DNA of 64,000 nucleotides from Eunapius fragilis. Taxonomy: Eukaryota > Porifera > Demospongiae > Spongillida > Spongillidae. A program made the translations under genes and the position numbers. Shown here one piece after another: positions 1-11,188 of the stretch. Below the pieces are notes generated by a model, which did not search any database, was not told where the DNA came from, and worked only from the letters and a program-made list of their open reading frames with translations. Each line of letters begins with the position of its first letter. The stretch's first letter is position 1. The stretch lies in the NCBI GenBank assembly GCA_963681505.1, contig OY811979.1, positions 4,506,711 to 4,570,710 of the forward strand. The letters are read 5' to 3'.

Positions 1-567
1 TTTGTAAAGTAGCACACACATCAAGCTAGATAAATCATTTTTAAAAACCTACAGTTGTCATACATTTTTCTGCAACAATAAAATATTTAACAGGTATTTC
101 AGGCCACCTCAATCACGTTAAAATTAATATTTAAATTAAGTATGATGTGACATCACAGAACAATGAAGACATGGATGCTAGATTATTTTATTTCAAGTTA
201 GAACAAATGTTGAAAGTTTGGTCCTACGCGTAGGACCTGGCCCTGGAGATTAAAGATTAAAATAAAAAATAATATTTAAACTTCAGCTAGAACCATGTTT
301 TCCTCTATTCCTGCTTCGATAGCCTACGGGATAACTTCATATCTTCAGCAGAATCCCTCGCCCTGTATGAGGTCATAGGAGGCCACTATGTCACAGTAAG
401 GAATCCCTTGCGATGGACTATGACATCATCAGCACCTGCCTGACATCATCTCTGCAGATCCCACTTCAGCTGAAGATAAGGCTTGCTGGCAGTGATCCCT
501 ACGTCCCTAGCTCTCTGGTTGGGGAACATGTCATACAAGAGGAATCATAGCAACACCTCATTCATAG
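1..567. other. No gene recognised
   Basis: AT-rich sequence with no convincing coding exon, repeat or RNA gene. The next feature opens immediately after an in-frame TAG at 565-567. Confidence 0.5.
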
Positions 568-1141
568 TTAGAAGGGAAATGTAAAGAACTGAGCATTTTA
601 GTACAGCACTGGGAACAATTAGTACTAAAAGATGGTATACTGTGTAGGCGCTATGAAAACAACCAGGGTAAAATTCATTTGCAGGTGGTAGCTCCAGCAG
701 CTATCAGAAAAGATATATTGAGTCTCAAAGAACGGTTCTATTGGCCGGGACATGCTAAGGATGTGCAGGAGTGGTGTAGTTCGTGCCCTAAATGTGCCGG
801 AAGGAAAACACCATCACGTGAGGTTAGTACCGGGTACCCTATGCAAATAGTAGCTGTAGATATAGTGGGACCTATATCTCCCGGGGAGACCACCAATCGG
901 TACATACTTGTGGCTTCAGATTACTTCACCAAGTGGGTGGACGCTTACGCAATACCCAACCAGGAGGCGGTAACGGTTGCAGATAAATAAATTGACGAGT
1001 TCTTCTGTAGATTTTCTATTCCTCTATAGCTCCATTCCGATCAAGGACGTCAGAGTTTGAAGCTGACGTTATGAGAGTAGTAAGTCGTCTGTTGCAGATT
1101 AAAAAGACCCGCACAACGCCATATCACCCGCAGTCGGACAG
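568..1141 (+). pseudogene. Ty3/gypsy integrase relic
   Basis: This is a decayed fragment of a Ty3/gypsy integrase. Reading opens at 568 and includes the usual pre-integrase segment (LVLKDGILCRRYE), then RFYWPGHAKDVQEWC and SCPKC, which supply the zinc-finger cysteines. The core begins with VDIVGPISPG, which holds the first catalytic Asp, followed by ASDYFTKWVDAY. In-frame stops lie at 988-990 and near 1027. A frameshift follows near 1050, after which LLQIKKTRTTPYHPQSD can be read, the stretch before the catalytic Glu. The two zinc-binding histidines that normally precede RFYWPG are absent: VVAPAAIRKDILSLKE runs straight into it, so there is also an internal deletion. No LTRs were found. It is a dead fragment of an old insertion. 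Confidence 0.85.
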
Positions 1142-2261
1142 TCCTTGTCCACACTGATCCTGTATGCAGCTCCAAGCACATACACCATAACAACCAAGCC
1201 GGCAGCCAATACCTTCTTGGTAGTGTCAAACAGGTCCGTGTGGATGAACAAATCACGTACAAATCACTGCACGTACTCTAGACGGCTTGCTGGGTCTTCA
1301 CCACCAGGATTATAACCTTAGTGATGGGATCAGTCACATCAGGAGCTTAGAAATAACTAGCACTAAAGGTATCAATGTTTATAATTTTCTTAATTGGCTT
1401 TTTTTTTCTAGTGAAAACGATTGGACAACTGACTGTTAAGCATTCTTTATAAGAAAGGCAACAAGGTATCAATGACAATACAAAAATAGAATAGACCTAC
1501 TGAATTTTATTCACAATCACGTAGATGATTTCAGAATGATACAATCTTATTCCCACAAAGCTAAAATTTTATTCACATGTCAAATCTAAACTGATGACTG
1601 CCTTAGAAGAACCCAATCTATTCCTAACTGACCACTGGTGCTTGTGATCCCAGTGTGTATGGGCTAGGGGCTGTATTTCCTCATAATGGGCCTGGAGAAC
1701 ACATATCTTTTGCATCATGGACATTGTCTGACTCGAAACAGAAGTACTCGCAATTTGAAAAGGCATTGGTATGGGGGGATTAAGCGGTTCCAGCAATACG
1801 TATTGGGCAATCAGATGACCAGCCTCTCACATCCAACCCACACCCAGCGAAAAGCCTACCTGCAGTAACAGCTGCAAGGCTCTTAAGTGTGGCTCTCTGG
1901 TTATTCCTCTACAGAAACATGAATTCACATGCAAATACGGATGCATTGTAAAGGCTACTATTGGTCATGGAACGTCCAGATGAAGAAATGAAGAGATTGA
2001 AGAATATCATAAGCTGGAACTACATTCAGCTTGAGCAGCATTTCAAGAAGCTACCTCACGGGACCCGGTGCTAGCAAGGTAAGGAAATTGTGTTTTCTCC
2101 ATTGTGATGAGTTAATAAAGCTAAAATGTTAGGATGTGTCCTTTGATGAGCAACACATGGTTATTAATATTGTATCCAGTAAAACAGAGATTAGTACAGG
2201 GAGGGGGCATCCCTTGTTAATGCACGTACTGGCACACCCACATGCCCTGTGAGTATGATGC
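1142..2261. other. No gene recognised
   Basis: No supported gene. A minus-strand stretch at about 1130-1245 reads as a hydrophobic, exon-like segment (LAAGLVVMVYVLGAAYRI), but it lacks confirmed splice borders and was not assigned. A short reading from ATG 1970 (MERPDEEMKRLKNI) closes after about 40 codons. Confidence 0.4.
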
Positions 2262-2730
2262 AGAAATATTTTAGCATGGCAGGTTTGTCTCACACATCAG
2301 ACATGTTGTTTAAGGCTATTGTATCTACTAAGAGTGGCAAGTGCTTAGAAAAGAGGGTCGTTTGAGTTACAGTCTTTTGAGTTGAGTTATTTTGGCCAAG
2401 ATTGAGCAATTGGGCATGGACCCCAAGTTGTTTGGCATGCGAGCTGGGGGAGCAACAGCTGCAGCTAATGCTGGGGTGCCAGATAGACTGTTCAAGCGCC
2501 ATGGGCGTTGGGAGGTCAGAGTCAGCTAAGGATGGCTATGTTAAGAATTCTGTGGAGCAGGGGCTCTCAAGTGTGACGGTCTAAAAGCCTAGGCGTGCAT
2601 AGATTTGTGGATGTATGTGTGTTTGTGTGCCCGTTCTTCGTTACCTCTATGGTGTGTGTGTGTGCTATCAGTATAAGCTTGCTGCAATGCAGCACAAAGT
2701 TCGTTGTCAAGACACGGGGTGACAGGATGG
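2262..2730 (+). pseudogene. Tyrosine recombinase C-terminal relic, copy 1
   Basis: The plus strand reads LFKAIVSTKSGKCLEKR, then a damaged stretch, then KLFGMRAGGATAAANAGV and PDRLFKRHGRW. After a one-base shift it continues RSESAKDGYVKNSVEQ. This is the C-terminal catalytic pattern of a tyrosine recombinase: Arg in the MRAGG box, the HGRW box, and the nucleophile Tyr in KDGYV. Recombinases of this kind occur in Crypton and DIRS-like elements and some host genes. The extra G after the HGRW codons breaks the frame. The segment is repeated at 3494-3962 with only about five visible differences. Which element it came from cannot be told from this fragment. Confidence 0.7.
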
Positions 2731-3962
<1,232 letters not shown>

Positions 3963-5099
3963 TTAAGGAGGGAGTTTAAAAGGATCACAGCAAGCCTTTG
4001 TATCAACAGACATTCATAAAACAAGACTGCACTAGCAAAATGATTGTGGTCATTTAGTACACAGACTGTCTTTATGTACTTGCACATCGGTAACACACAA
4101 AGGAGACATAGCCCCGCCTGCCTGGATTTGCCTAGTTGACTATGGCGCAATCTAGCTATCTAGACTCAAAGATCTTTATTCTAATAAGGTCTGCTACACT
4201 TATCTCAGACGTAAAAGTATCATTACAGTGGTAGGGATATCATAACAGCCAACACAGAAGGGCTGAGGGCCTAAAATGTCCACCCTAATTCAAATCTAGT
4301 TCCCGAAGACATCCCGCAAAGTCCCAGTTTTTAAAAATTCAAACACCAAGAATCATCAAAAGGTGTGTATCTTTTATTTTATGTTCAATCCTTTCAACTG
4401 TGCCAAAAATGGGTAGCCATACAGTATCTACAATGGACAATATGAGAGGTAAGATGTTATGTGACACTAATATTACTAAGAGGAAAAGGAAAAGAGTATA
4501 TATTTATTGATTTTGAGATACATGCATGACCGATTAGTTTCATTTATGCTGTTCCAAACAAATGTGTACCCGTTTCTCATGGAACCGGCGTTATAAACAA
4601 CATGCACAAAAAATAGAATTTGATAAAAGTATGATGTTTGTGTTATACGACATACATGTATATATGAAAAATGGGAACTAAATTTGACAGACACATGAGT
4701 GTCAGATCTTGGTCTGACAAAGAATGACTCCATGCATACAGTGCACAAATCAATCCAATCATAGAACACATCTTGTTTCCCCCTTGCAGCAAACGCAGAT
4801 TAATTTGCAATATGCTGGAAAGTATGCTAAACCCCTGTTCTAAAACTAACTTGAAGTGCTGCTAACGAATTAGTGGATCTACATGAAGCTACAGGTTGGG
4901 ACCATGAAGCAGCAGTTTGTGAAAGGCTTATCTGTGATTGACCTGTTATCATACTGTTAAAAAATTTTCATTTTTAGACAGTTTTGTTTTAGACACATAA
5001 TCACACTCATTGCAAAGCTTTCAGGATGAATCAATGATCCCACTGCACATGAGTGAAGTGGTAAAAAAAGAAAAGCAATACCAACTGAGCATTCAGTCC
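3963..5099. other. No gene recognised
   Basis: AT-rich sequence without a supported gene or obvious repeat. Confidence 0.4.
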
Positions 5100-5215
5100 T
5101 CTCTCTCTTTCACACACACACACCCTTCACACCACACACACACCCTTCACACACACACCATTCACACACACACACACCCTTTACACACACACACACACAT
5201 CAAACCCTTTACATG
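5100..5215. repeat. CA-rich microsatellite with ACACCCTT interruptions
   Basis: Alternating CA tracts broken at intervals by CACCCTTCAC or CACCCTTTAC units. Simple-sequence DNA. Confidence 0.9.
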
Positions 5216-5526
5216 AACAAATCTCACACTGTGTGTGAGGCTGATAAGGGCTTGTATCATAGACTATAAACCCTAAACTTGTAATATATTACACAATACA
5301 AAATAAAGTTCTGTCATTTCTAGGCCGGGGGTAGGGCATAAATCCTACATTTGACTAACCAGATCCTCATTATGAGAGCATAAGCGTGAAAAGCTGCAAT
5401 TGCATAACCTGACAAATTTTATGTAGGAAAGGGAAACATAACCTGACCTTAATTTGCCTGGGTAGTCTCACTTTAGGAGCTCTATGTATGGCCATGATGT
5501 GACAGAGTAGAGCCAACTAATCCATC

Positions 5527-5590
5527 CAGTGGCAGATCCAGGGGGGCGGTCTAAGGAGTCTAAAGACACCCTCCCCCCCCCCCAAACCAG
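5527..5590. mobile_element. Possible single hAT-type MITE end
   Basis: The string CAGTGGCAGATCCAGGGGGG resembles the CAGTGGCGGA-type termini of hAT MITEs, and a C tract follows. No matching opposite end was found, so this is a weak call. Confidence 0.3.
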
Positions 5591-5637
5591 GAATGAATGA
5601 CTAACCTCAAATAATTTGAATAATGAAGCATGCAAAA

Positions 5638-5798
5638 AGCACTATGCTAAGTAGCGACTGCTGTGTTCCTACTACGCCAAGGAGAAATTAGGTGGATTTA
5701 TTTGAAGTTTCCTGTTTCAAGTTTCAACTTTAGTGTAAATCCACCTCATTTTTCCTTGGTTTAGTTGGAACACAGCAGTCACTACTTAGCATAGTGCT
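5638..5798. mobile_element. Foldback/MITE-like hairpin
   Basis: Two arms of about 63 bp (5638-5701 and 5736-5798) are near-perfect reverse complements. They begin AGCACTATGCTAAGTAG and end CTACTTAGCATAGTGCT. The loop is about 35 bp. No coding capacity and no clear target duplication. It is probably a non-autonomous foldback element and could also yield a long hairpin transcript. Confidence 0.7.
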
Positions 5799-6136
5799 CT
5801 TTGGCTTAGGCTAACTGTTCACACAAAACAGATAACACATGGAAGATAAAATGCCATCACAAGCAGGCTTTATATTCATTTAAACGTGTTACACTCGTTT
5901 GCAAGTGTATATAGACCTTGTGGAAAAGAGGAGGGAATTATTAAAGTTGGGGCAGAATGTTGTAACTAAGGGAGGCATTATTTGGGGTTAGCTAAGCACA
6001 TACATGTATGATAAAGAACAGTTCATGACATCATTGTCATCATGACCCAATAATTAATTATAAAATAGCCAGAAACAGGGTGTGCTTTCATAAAGATACA
6101 TACATGTATATCAAAGCCACATGCTGATAGACCCAC

Positions 6137-6536
6137 CTTCTCCATGAGCTGTTGTATTGTTGGTACAAGGTTCTGAGTTATGTTCTCGAGTCCCTTATGG
6201 GAGGTGGACCCAGTACTGCCCTGGGTGGGCAATACATATAGAGAGGAAATGATTGAATATATACTCCTGCCATATCTTCTCCCCCCCCCCCCCCCCCCCA
6301 CACACACACACAGACATATGCACACTCTGTCAAAACCTTCACTGGAAGGTCCATTCTGATAGCTTTTATCCACAACTTTCACACAAACACACACTCAAGC
6401 GCACATAAACAAATTGAAAAGCATTTGAAGAGCTGCTACCAACCTTCTTTGATTTTGTCACCCATCATCTGCCTCTCACAAGAAACGCAGAAGGTTTTAC
6501 CCGCATCCTTTCAAATTCCTCCTTCAACCACACCAT
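6137..6536 (-). CDS. Candidate small multi-exon gene, two exons visible (partial)
   Basis: Two exon-like segments lie on the minus strand, divergent from the SAM gene. Exon 1 (6536-6501) starts at ATG and reads MVWLKEEFERMR before a GTAAAA donor. Exon 2 (6220-6137) follows a CACCCAG acceptor, keeps phase 0 and encodes 28 residues, including KGLENITQNLVPTIQQLMEK, before a GTGGGT donor. The composition suggests a charged, coiled-coil-like protein. Later exons were not found below 6137. The intron contains a C tract and CA repeat at 6279-6314. I do not recognise the family. The short distance (about 260 bp) to the divergent SAM gene would fit a shared promoter, but expression is not shown. Confidence 0.35.
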
Positions 6537-6797
6537 TGGCTAAGTTGCACGTGCAGGGCGCACTAGACGTCATAAATCTTGGCCACTGGAATCTTTGTGT
6601 ACACTGACTATGTACACTGACTAGGGTAATAATGCCTCGTACAAGTTCTAAAGTCTTCAAAACGTCTCCTTTTTGGGAACCTGATCCGTCGCATGTAGCT
6701 ATGTCGGGAAAAAAAATATTTTTCTCCAAGCGATATACGGTATATGCGGATGCGCATGAGCGTCCAGTTATCGTTTTGATTATGAAGTGTGAACATT

Positions 6798-9700
6798 ATG
6801 CCAACTATACAGGAGGTGTCAGAGTGGCTGGAAAGAAATGGATTCGAGCGATTTGTGACGGATTTTGAAGGTATCAATGCATAATTTAGGGGTATTCATT
6901 TCAAGAGATTTTATTCTTATAGAAAATGTAATAGATGGCAAAGCTGCCGTACTTTTATCAAAGGAGAGCTTACGATATATCCGTGAGCTATTTCCGGGCC
7001 ATAGTGGGACAGATTACTTGAAGCTTTGTACAGCCTTGAGGCAAAACGTGAAGGTAGATATCGAGGTGTCGATCGCTTATGCTTATCTGCATGATTTTAG
7101 TTTTTTGATTCAGCGAAGGCGGCGGAATCTGCTCGTCATGTTAAGGTAAAAAGACAGGTGGAGTATAAAAGTTAAGCATAAGTAAAAGGGAAACGGTGTG
7201 TGGAAAGCTAGTGTACCATAATTATAACACAACACAAGAAAAAAAAGTAACGAAATTAATAATATTTTTGGTTCGGAGAGTGCCGCTGCTGGTCATTTTG
7301 AGGTAATGTAACTTCATTCTGCAATAAAGCTTTTCGCGTCTAAATGATAAAAATCGAAATCGTAATTGGCATGCATGGAGTTTTAGCGAAGAGGTAATGG
7401 TGCATGAATTTGCACGCGATAGGCGGACACACAGACGAAATGATATGTATATGAATGTATATTTAAATATACAGGTTCAACAAGAGTCCAGTTATGCTTA
7501 CTTGGATGAGACAGATGATGACAGTGAGGTACGTGTTAATAACTGAGTTCCTACATATTCCACACAGCAGATCTGTAAAAATTATACTTGCATGTTTTTT
7601 TTTTGATGAATGCATATATAAATTACTAATGGTGCTGCACTCGATAGGCCTGCACACAACAGGAACAGCATGGTGCTCGGACATCTGTATCTGATATGTC
7701 ACAACACCGCCAATCTGTAAGAAATTTTTTATTATAAATACAATACTTGTTTCTTTTTTGATGATGCATGACTACACATTTCTAAATACATACAGGTTCA
7801 ACAGCATGGTGCTCGGACATCTGTATCTGATACGTCACAACACCGCCAATCTGTAAGAAATTTTTTTAAATAAATATTACTTGTTTCTTTTTTTGATGAT
7901 GCATGACTAAGCATTTCTAAATACATACAGGTTCAACAGCATGGTGCTCGGACATCTGTATCTGATACGTCACAACACCGCCAATCTGTAAGAAATTTTT
8001 TTAAATAAATATTACTTGTTTCTTTTTTTGATGATGCATGACTAAACATTTTTAAAAATATACAGGTTCAACAGCATGGTGCTCGGAAATCTGTACCTGA
8101 TGCATCACGATCTGTAAGAAAAAAATTTTAAAACAAGTTTCGTATTTGACTAAACTTATATTTGAATATACAGGTTCGGCAAGAGTCAAATGATGATAGT
8201 GAGGTATGTATTAATTAATGAGTTCCTAAAATAAGTCATAGTGGTGCTTGGAAATCTGCACTCGATAGGCCTGCACACAACAGGAACAGCAATGTGCTCA
8301 GACATCTGTATCTGATATGTCACAACACCGCCAATCTGTAAGATATTTTTTATTATAAATATAACTTGTTTATTTTTTTGATGATGCATGACTTAACTTA
8401 TATTTTTAAATATATACAGGTTCAACAGCATGGTGCTCAGACATCTGTATCTGATACGTCACAACACCGCCAATCTGTAAGATATTTTTTATTATAAATA
8501 TAACTTGTTTATTTTTTTGATGATGCATGACTTAACTTATATTTTTAAAAATATACAGGTTCAACAGCATGGTGCTCGGAAATCTGTACCTGATGCGTCA
8601 CGATCTGTAAGAAGAAAATTTTAAACTAGTTTTGTTTTTGACTATACTTATATTTGAATAACAGGTTCGACAAGAGTCAAATGATGATCGTGAGGTGTGT
8701 ATTAATAGTGGTGCTTGGAAATCTGCACTCGATAGGCCTACACACAACAGATACATAAGGGGGGAAATGTATTTATGATGAATGCACTGATAAATGACTA
8801 AACTTATATTTAAATTTTACAGGAGTTATCAACAAACGATGAGGTATGTGTTAATAACTGAGTTCCTAATGAGTTGTATCCCTTAAGAACAGTCTCCCAT
8901 TTGTATACACAGACTCCAGAGGTTCAACAACAAAATTACAATCTGGGTGATGACGGAGTTGAAATAAGTATGGATACAGTTGAGGTATTTCACAAAATAC
9001 ACTATCCATAATAATGAGTTAGAAAATTAATATAAACACTGTTTTTATTAAAAGTCTTTAATTAAATTAGTAAGGATGACTATGCAGTATGCACATAATT
9101 AACAACTATGTATTTCATGTGCTAATACTTGCTTAATTTATAGGAATCAGTAGCCAGTGCTGACCATCCTAGCTGCAGCACTGGGTCCAAAAGAAAGAAG
9201 AAAATTGAGCCACCCCTACCCCGAGACTTTTGCCTTCCGCAAAATTACCACCCTTCTATTTTGAAGGGGATTGAGGAGGAATATCTCACCAGAATTCAGT
9301 TAGCATCATTTATGACACAAATTGCAGGAGCAATTTTCTGTTTTAAGTCGTCACCTTCGAAGGAGGAGTACGACATGGTAATAAACCTTGTGTTTATGAA
9401 GTGCCCTTTCCTTAACAACTCCTCAACATCCCGAGTAAGTCAAAGTCTTACCTTTTATGAGTTACAAATAATTAACTACATTTATTTATTTTCTTTAGAA
9501 AGACTTAAAGAAGATCTTGCAACAGAGAATGGCGTATAAGAGGGGCACATCGGGACGAAGAAGCCTAAAGGGGGCAAAAAAAATGATGATTGTCAAAAGT
9601 GTATATCCTTCAGTACAAATGGATGGAGTAATACCAACTGAGGAAGAATTGAAAGCTTTTGAAGCAGTAAATAAACGGTTGAAGTCCATATTTTCTACAG

Positions 9701-10608
9701 GTGATGAAAAACACCGGAAAGAAAATGTGGTTTTGCTAATGGTACAGACGTTCCATACTAGGCGCCACATCATCACCACTAGTACAGACAATGCTTCTAG
9801 TATCAGTGAAAAGTTCCCAGCACTACTCCATATTGATTGTGTAAGTCTTGTGTTGCATACTAGATGTATATATATATATACATATAGTTTATATATATAT
9901 AACATTTCAACAGATTTTTAAAGAAGTTGACATGATAATGAAGAAGAAAATCGGTATGGTTGTAAAGTGGAAGAATATGTTGGAAAGGATATACGAAATA
10001 GCGTCAAAGGAGAAGTCAGATTGTAAATCACTAAGTTCTGTATGGGAGGAATTGCAGGTTCAAGGTAAGATTATGTTATATATATACATAGTAAATTCTC
10101 AAATACGTCATGATGCTACTGATAAAAAAGTACTTTATCTTTAGATAAACACATCTTGGGATTAATTCTCCTATATTACATGGTGCCTGATTGGCATTCT
10201 TCTGCGGATTATAAAAGGATGTTGTATATCATGTCTGTAAGTTCGGATTTGCAGACCATATTATCATTACTCTTATAGTCATGTTCATAAAATTACCATT
10301 AACTCCTATAGGCGACAGAAAGTGTGGAAGAGGTTGAATCTAAAGGGATTCTTCAGCCCATTATGGTGGTTATGTCTGGGGGGAAGTCAGTAGGAATCAT
10401 GGTCGACAGCAAGATGATGTATAAAGTGAAGATTGAAGCAGCAGTTCCTGTATTTCTGGCAGTGTTTTATGTGTTCAACATAAAGTATACTGAAAAATGT
10501 CAGAACATTTTCTATGCTTTGGAGTACATCTTCTTCTCTAAATCTCCTCCACAGCAAAAATATCTTGGTAAACTATCAAGAATTCTACCTCTACTTACCT
10601 CATCGTAG
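6798..10608 (+). CDS. SAM-domain protein with SAMD3-like C-terminus and multiplied micro-exons
   Basis: Exons inferred from GT-AG borders: 6798-6870, 6923-7053, 7475-7528, 7663-7716, 7796-7852, 7931-7987, 8066-8113, 8174-8203, 8284-8337, 8420-8476, 8559-8606, 8665-8694, 8823-8843, 8913-8984, 9144-9434, 9499-9840, 9914-10064, 10145-10236, 10312-10608. The first two join in frame as a SAM domain (VSEWLERNGFERF, VIDGKAAVLLSKESLRYI, YLKLCTALRQNVK). A low-complexity Q/S/D-rich middle is built from repeated micro-exons. The C-terminal ~390 residues (RHIITTSTDNASSISEKFP, GIMVDSKMMYKV, VFYVFNIKYTEKCQNIFYAL) resemble the uncharacterised C-terminal region of SAMD3-type proteins. Total is about 650 aa with no internal stop. 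The start is the first ATG before the SAM helix. SAM domains usually bind other SAM domains or RNA; this protein's role is unknown. Confidence 0.75.
7119..7302 (+). other. Two further candidate micro-exons
   Basis: Within the 421-bp intron after the SAM exons, 7119-7145 (AAESARHVK, 27 nt, donor GTAAAA) and 7279-7302 (SAAAGHFE, 24 nt, donor GTAATG) would both keep phase 0 and resemble each other. The acceptors (CGAAG, CGGAG) lack a strong pyrimidine tract, so use is uncertain. Starting the first at the better CAG at 7113 would break the frame. Confidence 0.3.
7475..8843 (+). repeat. Tandem array of phase-0 micro-exons
   Basis: Eleven exons of 21-57 nt belong to a few related types. One type reads VQQHGARTSVSDTSQHRQS (57 nt, at 7796, 7931 and 8420, with E-leading 54-nt variants at 7663 and 8284). 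A second is a 48-nt KSVPDASRS version (8066, 8559). A third is a 30-nt VRQESNDDSE type (8174, 8665), with an 18-residue relative at 7475. The 21-nt ELSTNDE exon at 8823 closes the array. The flanking intron sequence (TTGTTTCTTTTTTTGATGATG) is repeated with the exons. A block of the order [E-type, VQQ-type(s), KSVP-type, VRQE-type] occurs twice. Every member is a multiple of 3. Confidence 0.85.
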
Positions 10609-11188
10609 TATTTTTTTGTACATGATGTGTTATGTACTCAGAGATGTGTATGGTTTTGAAAAAAGCAAAAATCACATGCACCTATCCATGCATGTGTAAT
10701 ACATGTAGGTACACTAAAGCTGAGGTACTAATTCCTTATCATAATATTGTGTGTATGTACAAAGACACCTAAGAACAAGGTGGATTTTTTTTGTTCACAG
10801 TTAATGGGATAGTTTGTCCGGGCTGTGCCAGGTTCATGGATTCCAGACTCCCGTACTCGTTCTTGGAAAAAAGGGAACCAGTCGACTTTCTTCTTGAGAT
10901 CCGTGTTCGTTCTCCACCTTGTAGCTGAAGTGTTGGTCGTCTGTATGTGATCCTTGGTTACCAGGGGCTCCGCACGAGGTCTTGAATGCTGTGGTAGTTC
11001 TGTAGGGTGTAGATTAGTGTTGCAATGGCCCTCTCTTTCTCGTCTATACAGGGAGCACACCGGCCCGCCAGGAACTTAATAGCAGGACATTTGTATTGAT
11101 GTCACGCGCGTCTTGTGTAGTGATGTAAATAATACGTCATGAATTTAGACTTATGACGTTATTACGCTGAGGGTTAAATGTATAATAG
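10609..11188. other. No gene recognised
   Basis: This is the interval between the SAM gene stop and the first NBAS-like exon. No supported feature was found; AATAATAC-like poly(A) signals are not distinctive. Confidence 0.35.

Noticed and set aside
1130-1262. Minus-strand hydrophobic reading LAAGLVVMVYVLGAAYRI as an exon
   Set aside because: Splice borders and neighbouring exons could not be found.
10728-11060. Minus-strand 110-codon open frame
   Set aside because: No recognisable domain, no splice context; unremarkable composition.
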